Origin: Rubricella aquisinus
Lineage (GTDB): Bacteria; Pseudomonadota; Alphaproteobacteria; Rhodobacterales; Rhodobacteraceae
Length of the DNA stretch: 64,000 bases
Direction of reading: 5' to 3'
Assembly (NCBI RefSeq): GCF_014199445.1
Contig: NZ_JACIJS010000007.1
Location: 124,001-188,000, forward strand
In this document: positions 38,288 through 47,807 of the stretch, one piece after another
Numbering within the stretch: position 1 is the stretch's first letter
Layout of the letters: each line of letters opens with the position of its first letter
Program-made: the position numbers and the translations under genes
The notes under the pieces: generated by a model
The model's database searches: none
Told to the model about the DNA's origin: nothing
What the model saw: only the letters and a program-made list of their open reading frames with translations

Positions 38288-40111
38288 ATGACTGACACCC
38301 CTTCGCCCCTTGAGGACGGCTCTGAACGCAGTGTGATCGTCAAGGTCATCCCGTATCTGTGGCCCAAGGGAGAGCCTGCGCTAAAGGCGCGGGTGGTACT
38401 GGCTCTGTTGGCGCTGGTGCTGGCCAAGGTCGTTACCCTGCTGACACCGCTGTTTTTTGGTAAAACGGTGGACTCGCTCGCGCCCGAAAACGGAGAGGCC
38501 GTCACCTTTCTGATGCTCGCGGGGCCAGTGGCGCTGGTGCTTGGGTTTGGCTTCACGCGGCTGGCGCAGGTCGGCTTTGCACAATTGCGCGACGCGGTGT
38601 TTTCCAAGGTGGGTCAGCGCGCGCTGCGCAAGCTGGCGCTTGAGACGTTTCAGCATATCCATGCGCTGTCGCTGCGCTATCACCTGACACGCAAAACAGG
38701 CGGGTTGAGCCGGATCATCGAGCGTGGAGTGAAGGGCGTCGATTTTCTGTTGCGCTTCATGCTGTTTTCCGTGGGGCCGCTGATCATTGAATTGTTGATG
38801 ATGGCCGTGGTGTTCTGGGTGCTGTTCGGGTTCCTTTATATGGTGATCGTGATTGTCACGATTGGCATCTACATCGTTTTTACCTTTCGTGTGACAGAGA
38901 TGCGGGTCGCGATCCGCAAGCGGATGAATGAGCGCGACACCGACGCCAATCAAAAGGCTATCGACAGTCTGCTGAATTTTGAAACGGTTAAGTATTTCGG
39001 CTCCGAACGGCGCGAGGCTGAGCGATATGACGAGTCGATGGCGGGCTATGAGAAAGAAGCGCTGGCGACGAATTATTCCCTCGCCGCCCTCAATTTCGGG
39101 CAATCGGTGATCATTACTGCGGGTCTGATGGGCGTGCTGATCATGGCCGCACTTGATGTGCAGGCGGGCAAGCTGACCGTGGGCGAATTCACGGTGGTGA
39201 ACATGTATATGATGCAGATCACCATGCCGCTCAATTTCCTCGGCACGGTCTATCGTGAAATCCGGCAGGCGCTGACGGATATGCGCGAAATGTTCGGCCT
39301 GCTTGAGCAACCCGCCGAAGTGACCGACAAACCCGGCGCGCCAAAGCTGAACGTGCCCCATGGCGCGATCAGTTTTGAGGGGGTCGCGTTTTCCTATGAC
39401 CCGGACCGGGAAATCCTCAAAGGCATTGATCTGGAGATTGGCGCAGGCCAAACGGTGGCCGTGGTTGGCCCGTCTGGCTCCGGCAAATCGACCATCGGGC
39501 GGCTGTTGTTCCGCTTCTACGATGTGACCGCCGGGGCCATTCGGATTGATGGGCAAGATTTGCGCGATGTGACACAAGAGAGCCTGCGCGGCGCCATTGG
39601 CGTGGTGCCGCAGGATACGGTCCTTTTCAATGACAGCATCGGCTATAACATCGCTTATGGGCGGCCCGAGGCCACGATGAATGAGGTGATCGAAGCGGCG
39701 AAAGCGGCACAATGCCATGACTTCATCATGAACCTGCCGCAGGGCTATGACACCATGGTTGGGGAGCGGGGGCTGAAACTTTCTGGTGGGGAGAAGCAAC
39801 GCGTTGGTATCGCCCGCACGATCCTGAAAAACCCGCCGATCCTGTTGCTTGATGAGGCGACCTCGGCGCTGGATACCGAAACTGAAAAAAGCATTCAGGA
39901 CAGCCTGACAGAGATGGGGCAGGGCCGCACCGTGATCACCATCGCGCACCGCCTGTCCACCATCGTCCATGCCGACCGGATCGTGGTGCTGGAGGCGGGC
40001 GTCGTGACGGAGAGTGGGACGCATGAGGAGCTATTGCAGCTTCATGGTCGCTATTCCCGCATGTGGGCCCGTCAGGCCGCCGAAGAAGAAGACGAAGAAC
40101 AGGATGCCTGA
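38288..40111 (+). CDS. ABC exporter, Atm1/ABCB7-type
   Basis: Predicted 607-residue half-transporter fused to its ATPase. Six helices fill the first 320 residues with the Atm1-type TRKTGGLSRIIERGVKGVDF and NFETVKYFGSE segments. The nucleotide-binding domain has Walker A VGPSGSGKST, signature LSGGEKQRVGIART and Walker B ILLLDEATSALD. Bacterial Atm1 proteins export glutathione-linked metals or persulfides and confer heavy-metal tolerance; this role is inferred from family. It is followed by a MAPEG gene 30 bp on. Confidence 0.92.
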   Translation: MTDTPSPLEDGSERSVIVKVIPYLWPKGEPALKARVVLALLALVLAKVVTLLTPLFFGKTVDSLAPENGEAVTFLMLAGPVALVLGFGFTRLAQVGFAQLRDAVFSKVGQRALRKLALETFQHIHALSLRYHLTRKTGGLSRIIERGVKGVDFLLRFMLFSVGPLIIELLMMAVVFWVLFGFLYMVIVIVTIGIYIVFTFRVTEMRVAIRKRMNERDTDANQKAIDSLLNFETVKYFGSERREAERYDESMAGYEKEALATNYSLAALNFGQSVIITAGLMGVLIMAALDVQAGKLTVGEFTVVNMYMMQITMPLNFLGTVYREIRQALTDMREMFGLLEQPAEVTDKPGAPKLNVPHGAISFEGVAFSYDPDREILKGIDLEIGAGQTVAVVGPSGSGKSTIGRLLFRFYDVTAGAIRIDGQDLRDVTQESLRGAIGVVPQDTVLFNDSIGYNIAYGRPEATMNEVIEAAKAAQCHDFIMNLPQGYDTMVGERGLKLSGGEKQRVGIARTILKNPPILLLDEATSALDTETEKSIQDSLTEMGQGRTVITIAHRLSTIVHADRIVVLEAGVVTESGTHEELLQLHGRYSRMWARQAAEEEDEEQDA

Positions 40112-40141
40112 TCGCGGCACCGATACCGGGGAGAGACTGAG

Positions 40142-40537
40142 ATGAACGAGGCCATGAACGCGCTTGCGCTATATGCCGGGGGGCTTGGGCTGGTGCTCAT
40201 CGCGCTGGCGGTTAATGTGGTGCGGGTGCGCGTCCGTGAGGGTGTCCTCATGGGCGATGGCGGCAACAAGGCGATGATCCGCGCGATGCGGGGCATGGCC
40301 AATTTCGTGGAATTCGTGCCGCTGACGCTTGGGCTTTTGGTGCTGATCGCGCTCTTGGGCGCGCCGGTTCTGGCCATGCATCTGTTGGGCGGCACGCTGT
40401 TTGTCGGGCGGCTGGTGCATGGATGGCATTTCATGCAGGCGGATGCACCGGGTTGGCAGCGCAGTTTCGGGGCCTTGGCCTCCCTCGTGGTGCTGGGCGC
40501 GAGTTCAGCCGGCCTGATCCTGCACGCGATCATCTGA
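40142..40537 (+). CDS. MAPEG-family membrane protein
   Basis: Predicted 131-residue integral membrane protein with four helices and the MAPEG core (AMIRAMRGMANFVEFVPLTL and GRLVHGWHFMQ). MAPEG proteins are membrane glutathione transferases or related enzymes of eicosanoid and glutathione metabolism. It lies 30 bp downstream of an Atm1-type exporter, whose family substrates are glutathione conjugates, so a joint glutathione-dependent detoxification role is a reasonable inference. Confidence 0.87.
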   Translation: MNEAMNALALYAGGLGLVLIALAVNVVRVRVREGVLMGDGGNKAMIRAMRGMANFVEFVPLTLGLLVLIALLGAPVLAMHLLGGTLFVGRLVHGWHFMQADAPGWQRSFGALASLVVLGASSAGLILHAII

Positions 40538-40675
40538 CCCGCGCACCGGCGTAGCCGATGGGTCGGACGCAGATCGCTTCTGTATGTCAGCAAGTGTGAT
40601 CCCAGCTGTTGATGTGGCGGCATACTGAGCCGGGGCTTTTGCGACCCGACTGGAGGTAACCCCGCCACAATGAAG

Positions 40676-40702
40676 AAGCCCCGGAGCGATGCTCCGGGGC
40701 TT
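40676..40702 (-). terminator. Terminator after the RND efflux gene
   Basis: A perfect 12-bp stem (AAGCCCCGGAGC and GCTCCGGGGCTT) with a 3-nt loop lies 5 bp past the stop of the RND permease gene. On the minus strand the downstream tail is TTCTTCATT. It may also block readthrough from the MAPEG side. Confidence 0.8.
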
Positions 40703-40706
40703 TGGG

Positions 40707-43700
40707 TTACTCCGCCGCGCTCAGATGTGGGCCAGCGGGCTGATGTGGGATCTCAAGATCGGGCCGCAGGTCAATATCGGTCCAGACGATATCGCCCTTG
40801 TTGCGCCGTTTGCGCGCGGCTCTCACGAGATCACGGTCGTTTCGGCGGGTTTTTGTGTCGGATGCCTTGTCAAACGTGGTCCGTCCAAACACCAAGAAGC
40901 CGATCCAGACCCGCAGCGCCAGTACCGCCGGGGTGAACACCAGCGTCAGCACGGTCGCGGTGCCCAGACCAAACACCACCGCCGTGGCAAGCTGTGTCCA
41001 CCACAGGGCAGTGGGCGCGCCGATGGAATAGCCGCCATTCGCGAAATCAATCGACACGGCAAACATCATCGGCGCAAGCCCGGCCATGGTCGTCACCGTG
41101 GTCAGGAACACAGGCCGCAAGCGGGCCTCCACCGTGCGGACGATGGCTTCAAGCTTGGGCATGAACCGGCTGTATTCCTGATAGGTGTCGATCAGCACGA
41201 TGTTGTTGTTCACCACGATCCCCGCAAGCGCCACGATCCCGGTCCCTGTCATGATGATGGAGAACGGCTGCCCCATGACCATCATCCCGATGAGCACACC
41301 CACCACCGAAAAAATCACGGCGAGCAACACGGCGATGGAATTATAGAGCGAGTTGAACTGCGCCAGCAGGATCACGAACATCAGCCCCAACGCGCCGAGC
41401 ATGGCCTGCATGAGGAACGCACCGGATTCCTCCTGCTCCTCCCGATCACCCGTCCACTCGGTGGTGAGGGTTGGGGGCAGGTTTGCCTCCTCCTCCAGCC
41501 AAGTGGTGAGCTGGTCAATCAGCACATTCGCGTTGAGGGGGGTAACATGCACTTTTGCTCCATCATCCACCGCCGATTGGATGGCCGATTGGGTCATCCC
41601 GTCCAGCCATGTATCAACACGGTAGCTGGTCACTACTTCCGACGTAAAAAGACCGAAAAAGCGGGGGACGTCTGCGGCAATCGTCAGGTCAGACCGCGCC
41701 TCGTCGTCTGCCACATCGCCAAAGGCAAGCGCACGTGTTTCGGGCGATGCGTCAGGGTCCGCGTCATCGGGGAGCGGATAAACAAGCTCGATCAGGGTCT
41801 TGCCCGGCTCCACATCGGCCAGCACGTCGAAATAGCGCTCGGTGTTGATGCGGTTGATCTCCGCCAGTTTGGGGACCGGCTCACGGGTAATGAAATTCGA
41901 CAATGGCACGAGCCCGTCGGGCGTGCGCACGCGCAGCGTGTCGAGCGTGGAGAGAAGCCGCGCCTCCTCGGGGAAGCGGACGCGGATTTCGACCTCCTCA
42001 TCCGATGTTTCGGTGCGCATCGTGTCCAAAAGGATGCCGCGCGTGACAAGCTGGACCATCGCGCCCACCGTTGCCACATCCGCTCCGTAGCGGCCCGCGG
42101 CCTCCACATCCACATTGATCTGCCAGTCGATGCCGGGCAGGGGGCGGCTGTCCTCAATGCTGGTCAGACCGGGGGTCGCATCGAATTTCGCGCGCGCCTG
42201 CCCGGCGGCGACCAGCAACTCCTCCCAATTGTCGCCCTTGATCCGCAGATGGACCGGTTTGCCATCAGCGGGGCCTTGGGCCTGTTCGTTGAGTTCCACG
42301 ATGATGCCGGGGATCTGATCGAACCGGGCCTGCAACGCGTCAAGGATATCGTTGCCATCGCCGCGCACGCGCCAGCTTTCCAATTCGATTTGGATCTGGC
42401 CGATCGTGTCTTGCGGCACGGCCGCACCACCGCCGTTTTGGTTAAGGCCACCATCGCCTGCAAAGGCAAATATCGACTCGACCCCTTCCACACCCTGCAT
42501 GGCCTGCTCGGCCTGCCGGACGAGGCGGTCTTTCTCCTCAAGGCTGAGATTGCCGCGCGCGCGGATTTGGGCGACGGCGCGCTCTGGCTCCGTTTCGACG
42601 AAGAATTCCACGCCGTTGGAATTTTGGGGGAAGATGACGAATGTCACCATAAACGCAAAGCCTACCACGCCAAGGATCGTGACCAGCGGCATGACCGGAT
42701 TGCCCACGATGAACTGGATGACCCGGCCTGCTGGCCTGCGGTGATAGCCTGCGGTTTCAACCTCTGCTACCCGCGCCTGTTTTAGCGATGCCCCGATGAC
42801 AGACAGGGCCATCATCGCCACGACCATCAGCATCAGGCCGGGGACAGATTGCCCGCCCATCAACAGGCTGAAGCCGACAAACAGGACCACCCCAAGCAGC
42901 ACGAGCGCGAGGAGACGCACCCATTTCGGCACGGCGTTGCGCAACTGCGCGCCAGTCGCCTCAAAGAACCGGGACAAGCGGCCCGCGACGCCGCCCACGA
43001 CCGGCAGGTAGAGGAGCGCCACAACGAGCGAGGCAGACAGCACGAAAATCAGCGTGACCGGCAGCATTCCCATGAATTCACCAGGAATGCCGGGCCAGAA
43101 CAGCATCGGCAGAAACGCGCAGAGCGTCGTCGCGGTGGAACTGACGATGGGCCAGAACATCCGCTTGGCCGCAGCACCATAAGCCTGCATCGGGCCGACG
43201 CCTTCGCTGATGCGTTTGTCCGCATATTCCACCACCACGATCGCGCCATCCACGAGCATCCCCACGGCAAGGATCAGACCGAACATCACGATATTGGACA
43301 CCGGGAAATTCAGCGCGCCAAACACCGCGAAGGTCAAAAGGAATGAGGTTGGGATCGCGAAGCCGACGAGCAGCGCAGAGCGCATCCCGAGCGTGGCAAG
43401 AACGACGATCATCACGAGCGCAATCGCCGTCAGGACGGAGGCTTCCAACTGGCTAACCATGTCTGCCACATTGGTCGACTCGTCCATGGAGAAGTTGACC
43501 TCGACGGCCTCCTGCATCTCAGCGGGCCATGTCGCGACCTGCGCGTTCACCGTATCGCGGACCAGCGCCACCGTGTCGATGAGGTTCACGCCCTTTCGCT
43601 TGACGACCTGAAGCGCCACTGTCGGCTCCCCGTTATAGCGGGCCGTGCCAGCGGCATCCTCGAAGGTCAGGCGGATCTCAGCCAGATCGCCCAAGGTGAT

Positions 43701-44453
43701 GACCCGGTCGCCATTCACCTTCACCGGCAGATTGTAGACATCCTGCGGGTCGTCAAAGGAGGACGGGATTTTGACCGAATAGGCGCCGGAGCCATTGGTG
43801 ACCTCGCCTGCGGCCACAAGCTGGTTGTTGTTGGTCACAACCGCCAAAAGCTCCTGTGCGGTGACGTTATACGCCTCCAGCATCAGCGGGTCGATCAGCA
43901 CTTCCAGCATCTCTTCGCGGTAACCGGCAAGCCCGGCTTCAAGCACTTGCGGCAGCCCTTCGACCTCCGCCTGCAACGCGTCCGCGATGCGGAACAGGGT
44001 GCGTTCCGGCACATTGCCTGACAGGGAAACGACGAGGATCGGAAATTCGGAGAAGTTGATCTCAGAAATCACGGGCTCTTGGGCGGCACTGGGAAAATCG
44101 GCCTTGGCGCGGTCGACCTTGTCGCGGGTTTCCGCGATGGTGGCGGCCTTGTCCCAGCCGAATTCAAATTCCAGCACGACAATCGCCATGCCTTCGGCGG
44201 CTGTGGCGTTGAGGTTCTTTAGCCCCTCCAATTCGCGCAATTGCTGCTCTAGCGGGCGGACAAGGAGCTTTTCCGCGTCCTCGGCTGCGACACCGGGCAG
44301 GGGGGCGCGCACGACGAGCACGGGCACGTCGATATCCGGCTCGCCCTCTTTCGGAAGGTTGGTATAGGCCAGCGCGCCCGCGGTCAGTGACAACAGCACA
44401 AAGGCGAAGATCATCCGCGCCCGGGTCGTTGCCCAATCAATCATGCCGGTCAT
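40707..44453 (-). CDS. RND efflux permease (HAE1-like)
   Basis: Inner-membrane proton antiporter of an RND pump, 1248 residues, about 200 longer than AcrB-type proteins because of longer periplasmic and C-terminal segments. It has an N-terminal helix (ARMIFAFVLLSLTAGALAYT), GEPDIDVP, the TM4 acidic motif GMLVDGAIVVVEYADKRI, and a second helical bundle with GIVALAGIVVNNNIVLIDTY. It is translationally coupled (ATGA) to the upstream membrane fusion protein. An outer-membrane channel gene is not nearby. The substrate range is unknown. Confidence 0.94.
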   Translation of the reverse strand: MTGMIDWATTRARMIFAFVLLSLTAGALAYTNLPKEGEPDIDVPVLVVRAPLPGVAAEDAEKLLVRPLEQQLRELEGLKNLNATAAEGMAIVVLEFEFGWDKAATIAETRDKVDRAKADFPSAAQEPVISEINFSEFPILVVSLSGNVPERTLFRIADALQAEVEGLPQVLEAGLAGYREEMLEVLIDPLMLEAYNVTAQELLAVVTNNNQLVAAGEVTNGSGAYSVKIPSSFDDPQDVYNLPVKVNGDRVITLGDLAEIRLTFEDAAGTARYNGEPTVALQVVKRKGVNLIDTVALVRDTVNAQVATWPAEMQEAVEVNFSMDESTNVADMVSQLEASVLTAIALVMIVVLATLGMRSALLVGFAIPTSFLLTFAVFGALNFPVSNIVMFGLILAVGMLVDGAIVVVEYADKRISEGVGPMQAYGAAAKRMFWPIVSSTATTLCAFLPMLFWPGIPGEFMGMLPVTLIFVLSASLVVALLYLPVVGGVAGRLSRFFEATGAQLRNAVPKWVRLLALVLLGVVLFVGFSLLMGGQSVPGLMLMVVAMMALSVIGASLKQARVAEVETAGYHRRPAGRVIQFIVGNPVMPLVTILGVVGFAFMVTFVIFPQNSNGVEFFVETEPERAVAQIRARGNLSLEEKDRLVRQAEQAMQGVEGVESIFAFAGDGGLNQNGGGAAVPQDTIGQIQIELESWRVRGDGNDILDALQARFDQIPGIIVELNEQAQGPADGKPVHLRIKGDNWEELLVAAGQARAKFDATPGLTSIEDSRPLPGIDWQINVDVEAAGRYGADVATVGAMVQLVTRGILLDTMRTETSDEEVEIRVRFPEEARLLSTLDTLRVRTPDGLVPLSNFITREPVPKLAEINRINTERYFDVLADVEPGKTLIELVYPLPDDADPDASPETRALAFGDVADDEARSDLTIAADVPRFFGLFTSEVVTSYRVDTWLDGMTQSAIQSAVDDGAKVHVTPLNANVLIDQLTTWLEEEANLPPTLTTEWTGDREEQEESGAFLMQAMLGALGLMFVILLAQFNSLYNSIAVLLAVIFSVVGVLIGMMVMGQPFSIIMTGTGIVALAGIVVNNNIVLIDTYQEYSRFMPKLEAIVRTVEARLRPVFLTTVTTMAGLAPMMFAVSIDFANGGYSIGAPTALWWTQLATAVVFGLGTATVLTLVFTPAVLALRVWIGFLVFGRTTFDKASDTKTRRNDRDLVRAARKRRNKGDIVWTDIDLRPDLEIPHQPAGPHLSAAE

Positions 44454-45553
44454 TGCAGCACCTCATCCGCGCGCACCGGGCGCACGCTGCGCCCATCGTT
44501 GACGAATTCCTGTCCGACGATGATGACATCGGCCTGATCGGGCAGTCCGCCAAGCCAGACACCATTCATCTCGTCCCGGATCACCGTGGTCGGCACGAAA
44601 TAAGCCGCACCATCGCGGACGATGCGCACGCCAATCTGGCCCGCATCGTCCAGCGTCAGGGCGGCCTGCGGCAGGAAATGCGCCTCGCCAGCGGAGATCG
44701 CGATTGAAATTTCTGCCGTGGCCCCATCGCGGATGCGGCGGTCGGTATTGTCCACTTCGGCCTCGATGCGGAAGGTGCGGGTCGCCGGATCGGCGGAATT
44801 CGCCACAAAGGTCACGTCGCCGCTGACCGTCGTGCCGTCGATCATGCGCACCTCGACGGGGCTGCCGATTGCGATACGCGCCACCTCGAGTTCCGGCACG
44901 AAGCCGACAAAGCGGATCCGGTCGAGGGACATGACGGTCGCACAGGCGCTGCCGGGTTGAAGAAGCGCGCCAAGCTCTGCCGTTTCCGTCTCCAGCGTGC
45001 CAGCGAAGGGGGCGGTGATGCGCAACCGCTCAATCTCTTTCTCCGCCTGCTCCACGGCGGCAAGGGCTGCACCCAGTTGCGCGCGCCGGGCCGCTGCAGT
45101 GGTTTCGGAGCCAAATCCCCGCTCGGCCAGCGTGGAGGAGGCCTGATCGTTCAGCCGCGCTTCCTCAAGGGCCGCGCGGGCCTGCGCCAATTGGGCATTG
45201 CGCGTGCCGGGGTCAAGTTCGCACAAAAGCTGGCCTGCGCTGACCATCGTGCCGCTGGCCAATGGCTCCGATATCACGGTGCCGGTCGTCTCTGCCCGCA
45301 CATCGACACGGCGCGTCGCTTCCGTCCGGCCACGCAGGATCACGCCGCTTGCCACCGTTTGCGCGGTGGAAGGCTGTATAACGACGGGAACGGCCCGCTC
45401 CATCGGGGTGGCATCCGGCGCGGCGGCGGGGGCGATGTCAGCCTCCGCCATTTCGGTGGGAGGCGCGGCGGGCATGAACCGGTCCCTCTCAAAAATAAAG
45501 ACATAGATCCCGGCAAGGACGAGGAGGGCGGACAGGATCGGTACGATCTTCAT
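44450..45553 (-). CDS. RND efflux periplasmic adaptor (membrane fusion protein)
   Basis: Predicted 367-residue HlyD/AcrA-type adaptor. It has an N-terminal anchor helix (about 4-22), a lipoyl-like half (RAETTGTVISEPLASGTMV), a coiled hairpin (about 120-180), the second lipoyl half ITAPFAGTLE, and a beta-barrel domain. It is first gene of the two-gene efflux operon. The 244 bp upstream contain an AT-rich divergent promoter region shared with the TPR-bamB-der operon. Confidence 0.92.
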   Translation of the reverse strand: MKIVPILSALLVLAGIYVFIFERDRFMPAAPPTEMAEADIAPAAAPDATPMERAVPVVIQPSTAQTVASGVILRGRTEATRRVDVRAETTGTVISEPLASGTMVSAGQLLCELDPGTRNAQLAQARAALEEARLNDQASSTLAERGFGSETTAAARRAQLGAALAAVEQAEKEIERLRITAPFAGTLETETAELGALLQPGSACATVMSLDRIRFVGFVPELEVARIAIGSPVEVRMIDGTTVSGDVTFVANSADPATRTFRIEAEVDNTDRRIRDGATAEISIAISAGEAHFLPQAALTLDDAGQIGVRIVRDGAAYFVPTTVIRDEMNGVWLGGLPDQADVIIVGQEFVNDGRSVRPVRADEVLQ

Positions 45554-45660
45554 CGGAATGGCTCACTTCAGAGGTTCTACATCACACAGGCGTGAAACGT
45601 CATTTGGGCGGGACGCTAGGCGGTTTCAATGTTAAGCGCCATAACATTCATGCCACATCT

Positions 45661-45690
45661 CAAAAATAATGTACAGTTTAGTTCACTTAT
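45661..45690. promoter_or_regulatory. AT-rich element in the efflux/TPR divergent promoter
   Basis: Within the 244-bp gap between the efflux adaptor gene and the TPR gene, an AT-rich stretch includes AATGTACAGTTTAGTTCACT, with a half-palindromic TGTACA. TetR-type regulators of RND pumps often use such sites, but no regulator is encoded beside it. The rest of the gap shows no gene. Confidence 0.25.
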
Positions 45691-45797
45691 TGCGAGGCAA
45701 AGTCACCCCCCGACGCAAAAAGTGAAATCGGGTTGGCATTTCCCTGACGTGCGAGGTAGTTTCGCGCGAAATTCAGTCAAACGAATGAGGCCCCCCG

Positions 45798-46478
45798 GTG
45801 AGCAATCCCGATTCCTTTCTTGATGAGGTCGCAGAGGAGGTCCGTAAGGATCAACTTTATGCGCTGGCACGTCGGTATGGCTGGATCGTGGGGGTGGTGA
45901 TCCTGTTGGCCGTGGGCGGCGCTGCCGTCAACGAATACCTCAAGGCACAGACCAAGGCAGAAGCGCAGGCGCGCGGTGGAGCGATTGAGGCCGCATTGCA
46001 ACTCGATACGCCCGAAGCGCGGGCAGACGCACTTGCCCCCTTGACGCAGCAGGAGGCCGATGCGGCCATCGTTGCGCTGTTCCTGCAAGTCGATGCGACG
46101 GCAGAGGCGGGAAATGTGGTGGAGGCCGAGGCGCTTTTGGAGCCTGCGCTGACCCATTCGGACCCGGTGCTTGCCGATCTGGCGCGGCTCAAGCTGTTGG
46201 GCCTAATGGCAGAGCGGGACGCGCCCGCCACGGAGCGTCTGCCGATTGCAGAGGCGCTGATCGCGAACCAGAGCGCCTTTACCCTTCTGGCGCTTGAGCA
46301 GCGCGCCATCGCACGGGTGGAGCAGGGCGACCGGGACGGCGCGATCGCCGATCTGTCGCAGATCGACGCCAGCAGTGAGGCCACCGAAACCCTGCGCGAG
46401 CGGGCGCAGATGCTGTTGCAGGCGCTGGGTGCGGACGCGCCCGGCCAGCCCCGCCTTGTGACCGGAGCGACGGAATGA
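45798..46478 (+). CDS. TPR-containing membrane-anchored protein (YfgM-like)
   Basis: Predicted 226-residue protein with a short cytoplasmic N-terminus (SFLDEVAEEVRKDQLYAL), one helix (about 29-46) and a periplasmic domain with TPR-like helices. It resembles YfgM, a SecYEG-associated chaperone partner that precedes bamB in proteobacteria. The start is GTG 45798. The gene overlaps bamB by 4 bp (ATGA), placing it in the TPR-bamB-der set. Confidence 0.85.
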   Translation: MSNPDSFLDEVAEEVRKDQLYALARRYGWIVGVVILLAVGGAAVNEYLKAQTKAEAQARGGAIEAALQLDTPEARADALAPLTQQEADAAIVALFLQVDATAEAGNVVEAEALLEPALTHSDPVLADLARLKLLGLMAERDAPATERLPIAEALIANQSAFTLLALEQRAIARVEQGDRDGAIADLSQIDASSEATETLRERAQMLLQALGADAPGQPRLVTGATE

Positions 46479-47770
46479 CCGTCGCGCGCATTGCCGCAAT
46501 CGCCCTGATCGCCACGGCGGTGCTTACCGCCTGTTCCGATGAGGAAGAGCGCCTGCCGGGAGAGCGCGAACCGATCCGCATCAGCGCCGCACAAACCGCA
46601 GCCGTCAATGGCGCCGCTCCGTCCGGGTTTGGTCCTAGCACGCAAAACACCCAATGGACCCATTCCGGCGGCGCGGCTGATGGTATGGGCGGGCATCCGG
46701 CACTTGACGCGGTGCTTACGCAAGTTTGGGCCGTGCAGGTGGGAAGCCGCCCGGTGGAAGACCTGTCGATCACCGCAGAACCGATCGTCGCGGGGGGCCG
46801 CGTATTTACGCTGGATGCCAATGGCACCGTCGCCGCGACCGCAGAGACTGGCGGCCTGCTTTGGTCAATCTCCCTCGTGCCGGAGGGCGAAGAGGCCGAG
46901 GCCGGTTTTGGCGGTGGCCTTGCCTATTCCGACAACCGGGTATTCGTGACGACCGGATTTGGACAGGTGACTGCACTTGATCCCGCCAATGGCGGCATCT
47001 TGTGGCAGGAGCAGTTCGATTCTCCCTTCCGCGCAGCACCGGTTGCGGATCGCAACCGGGTGGTTGTGGTAACGCGCACCGACCTTGCCGTGGCCCTTGA
47101 TGCGGGCACTGGCCGGACGGTGTGGCAATTCCAAGGCTCCAAAGGCGCCGAAGGTATCGCATCAAGTGCGGCACCCGTGCTGAGCGATGGGATTGCGCTT
47201 GTGCCCTTCTCCGCTGGGGAAGTTCTGGCGATCGTGGCGCGCAATGGGCGGCGGTTGTGGTCCTTTGCGGTCAGCGATGGGCGGCGGGGATTGGCGCGCG
47301 GCAGCATCGGGGAGATCACGGGAGCGCCCGTGGTACAGGATGCACGCGTGTATCTGGGCAACCAGACCGGCAGCATCGTCGCCATCGAAGGGGCAGGGGG
47401 CCGCGAAAGCTGGCGTCAGGCCGATGGCGCGATGGACCGTGCGGCGGTGCTCGGCGGCTCGGTCTATGTGATCACGGATCGCGCGGTGTTGCTGCGGATG
47501 GATGCGCAGACCGGGCGCATCATCTGGTCGCGCCCGCTGGACGAATTGCTCCCTGATGGGGAGACGCGGGTGGTGTATCATGGGCCGGTTATTGCCGGTG
47601 GGCGCCTGCTGGTGGCGACTGAACACGGGCCTGTCCTGTCTGTCTCCGCCGAGGATGGAACGCTGAGCACTGCACTCACGATTCCAGACGGCGCTGCGTC
47701 ATCCCCCGCGATTGCGAATGGCAGGCTTTACATTCTGTCGAATGCGGGCGTATTGCACGCCTTTGAGTAA
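46475..47770 (+). CDS. bamB: Outer-membrane assembly lipoprotein BamB
   Basis: Beta-propeller lipoprotein of the BAM complex that inserts outer-membrane proteins, 431 residues. The signal peptide ends at a lipobox (AVLTAC, Cys near residue 21). The rest carries PQQ-like propeller repeats (VFTLDANGTVAATAETGGLL, VTALDPANGGILWQ, AVALDAGTGRTVWQF). ATG 46475 overlaps the upstream gene. It is followed by der after 37 bp, a conserved alliance. Confidence 0.94.
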   Translation: MTVARIAAIALIATAVLTACSDEEERLPGEREPIRISAAQTAAVNGAAPSGFGPSTQNTQWTHSGGAADGMGGHPALDAVLTQVWAVQVGSRPVEDLSITAEPIVAGGRVFTLDANGTVAATAETGGLLWSISLVPEGEEAEAGFGGGLAYSDNRVFVTTGFGQVTALDPANGGILWQEQFDSPFRAAPVADRNRVVVVTRTDLAVALDAGTGRTVWQFQGSKGAEGIASSAAPVLSDGIALVPFSAGEVLAIVARNGRRLWSFAVSDGRRGLARGSIGEITGAPVVQDARVYLGNQTGSIVAIEGAGGRESWRQADGAMDRAAVLGGSVYVITDRAVLLRMDAQTGRIIWSRPLDELLPDGETRVVYHGPVIAGGRLLVATEHGPVLSVSAEDGTLSTALTIPDGAASSPAIANGRLYILSNAGVLHAFE

Positions 47771-47807
47771 CACATCGGGGCCGCATGCCCCGTGAGGGAT
47801 CGGTCTG

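Noticed and set aside
38381-40024. 547-codon antisense frame inside the Atm1-type gene
   Set aside because: No start context or domain; a shadow of high-GC coding DNA.
40689-42785. 698-codon antisense frame inside the RND permease gene
   Set aside because: His/Asp/Arg-rich with no motif, entirely inside an unambiguous RND gene.
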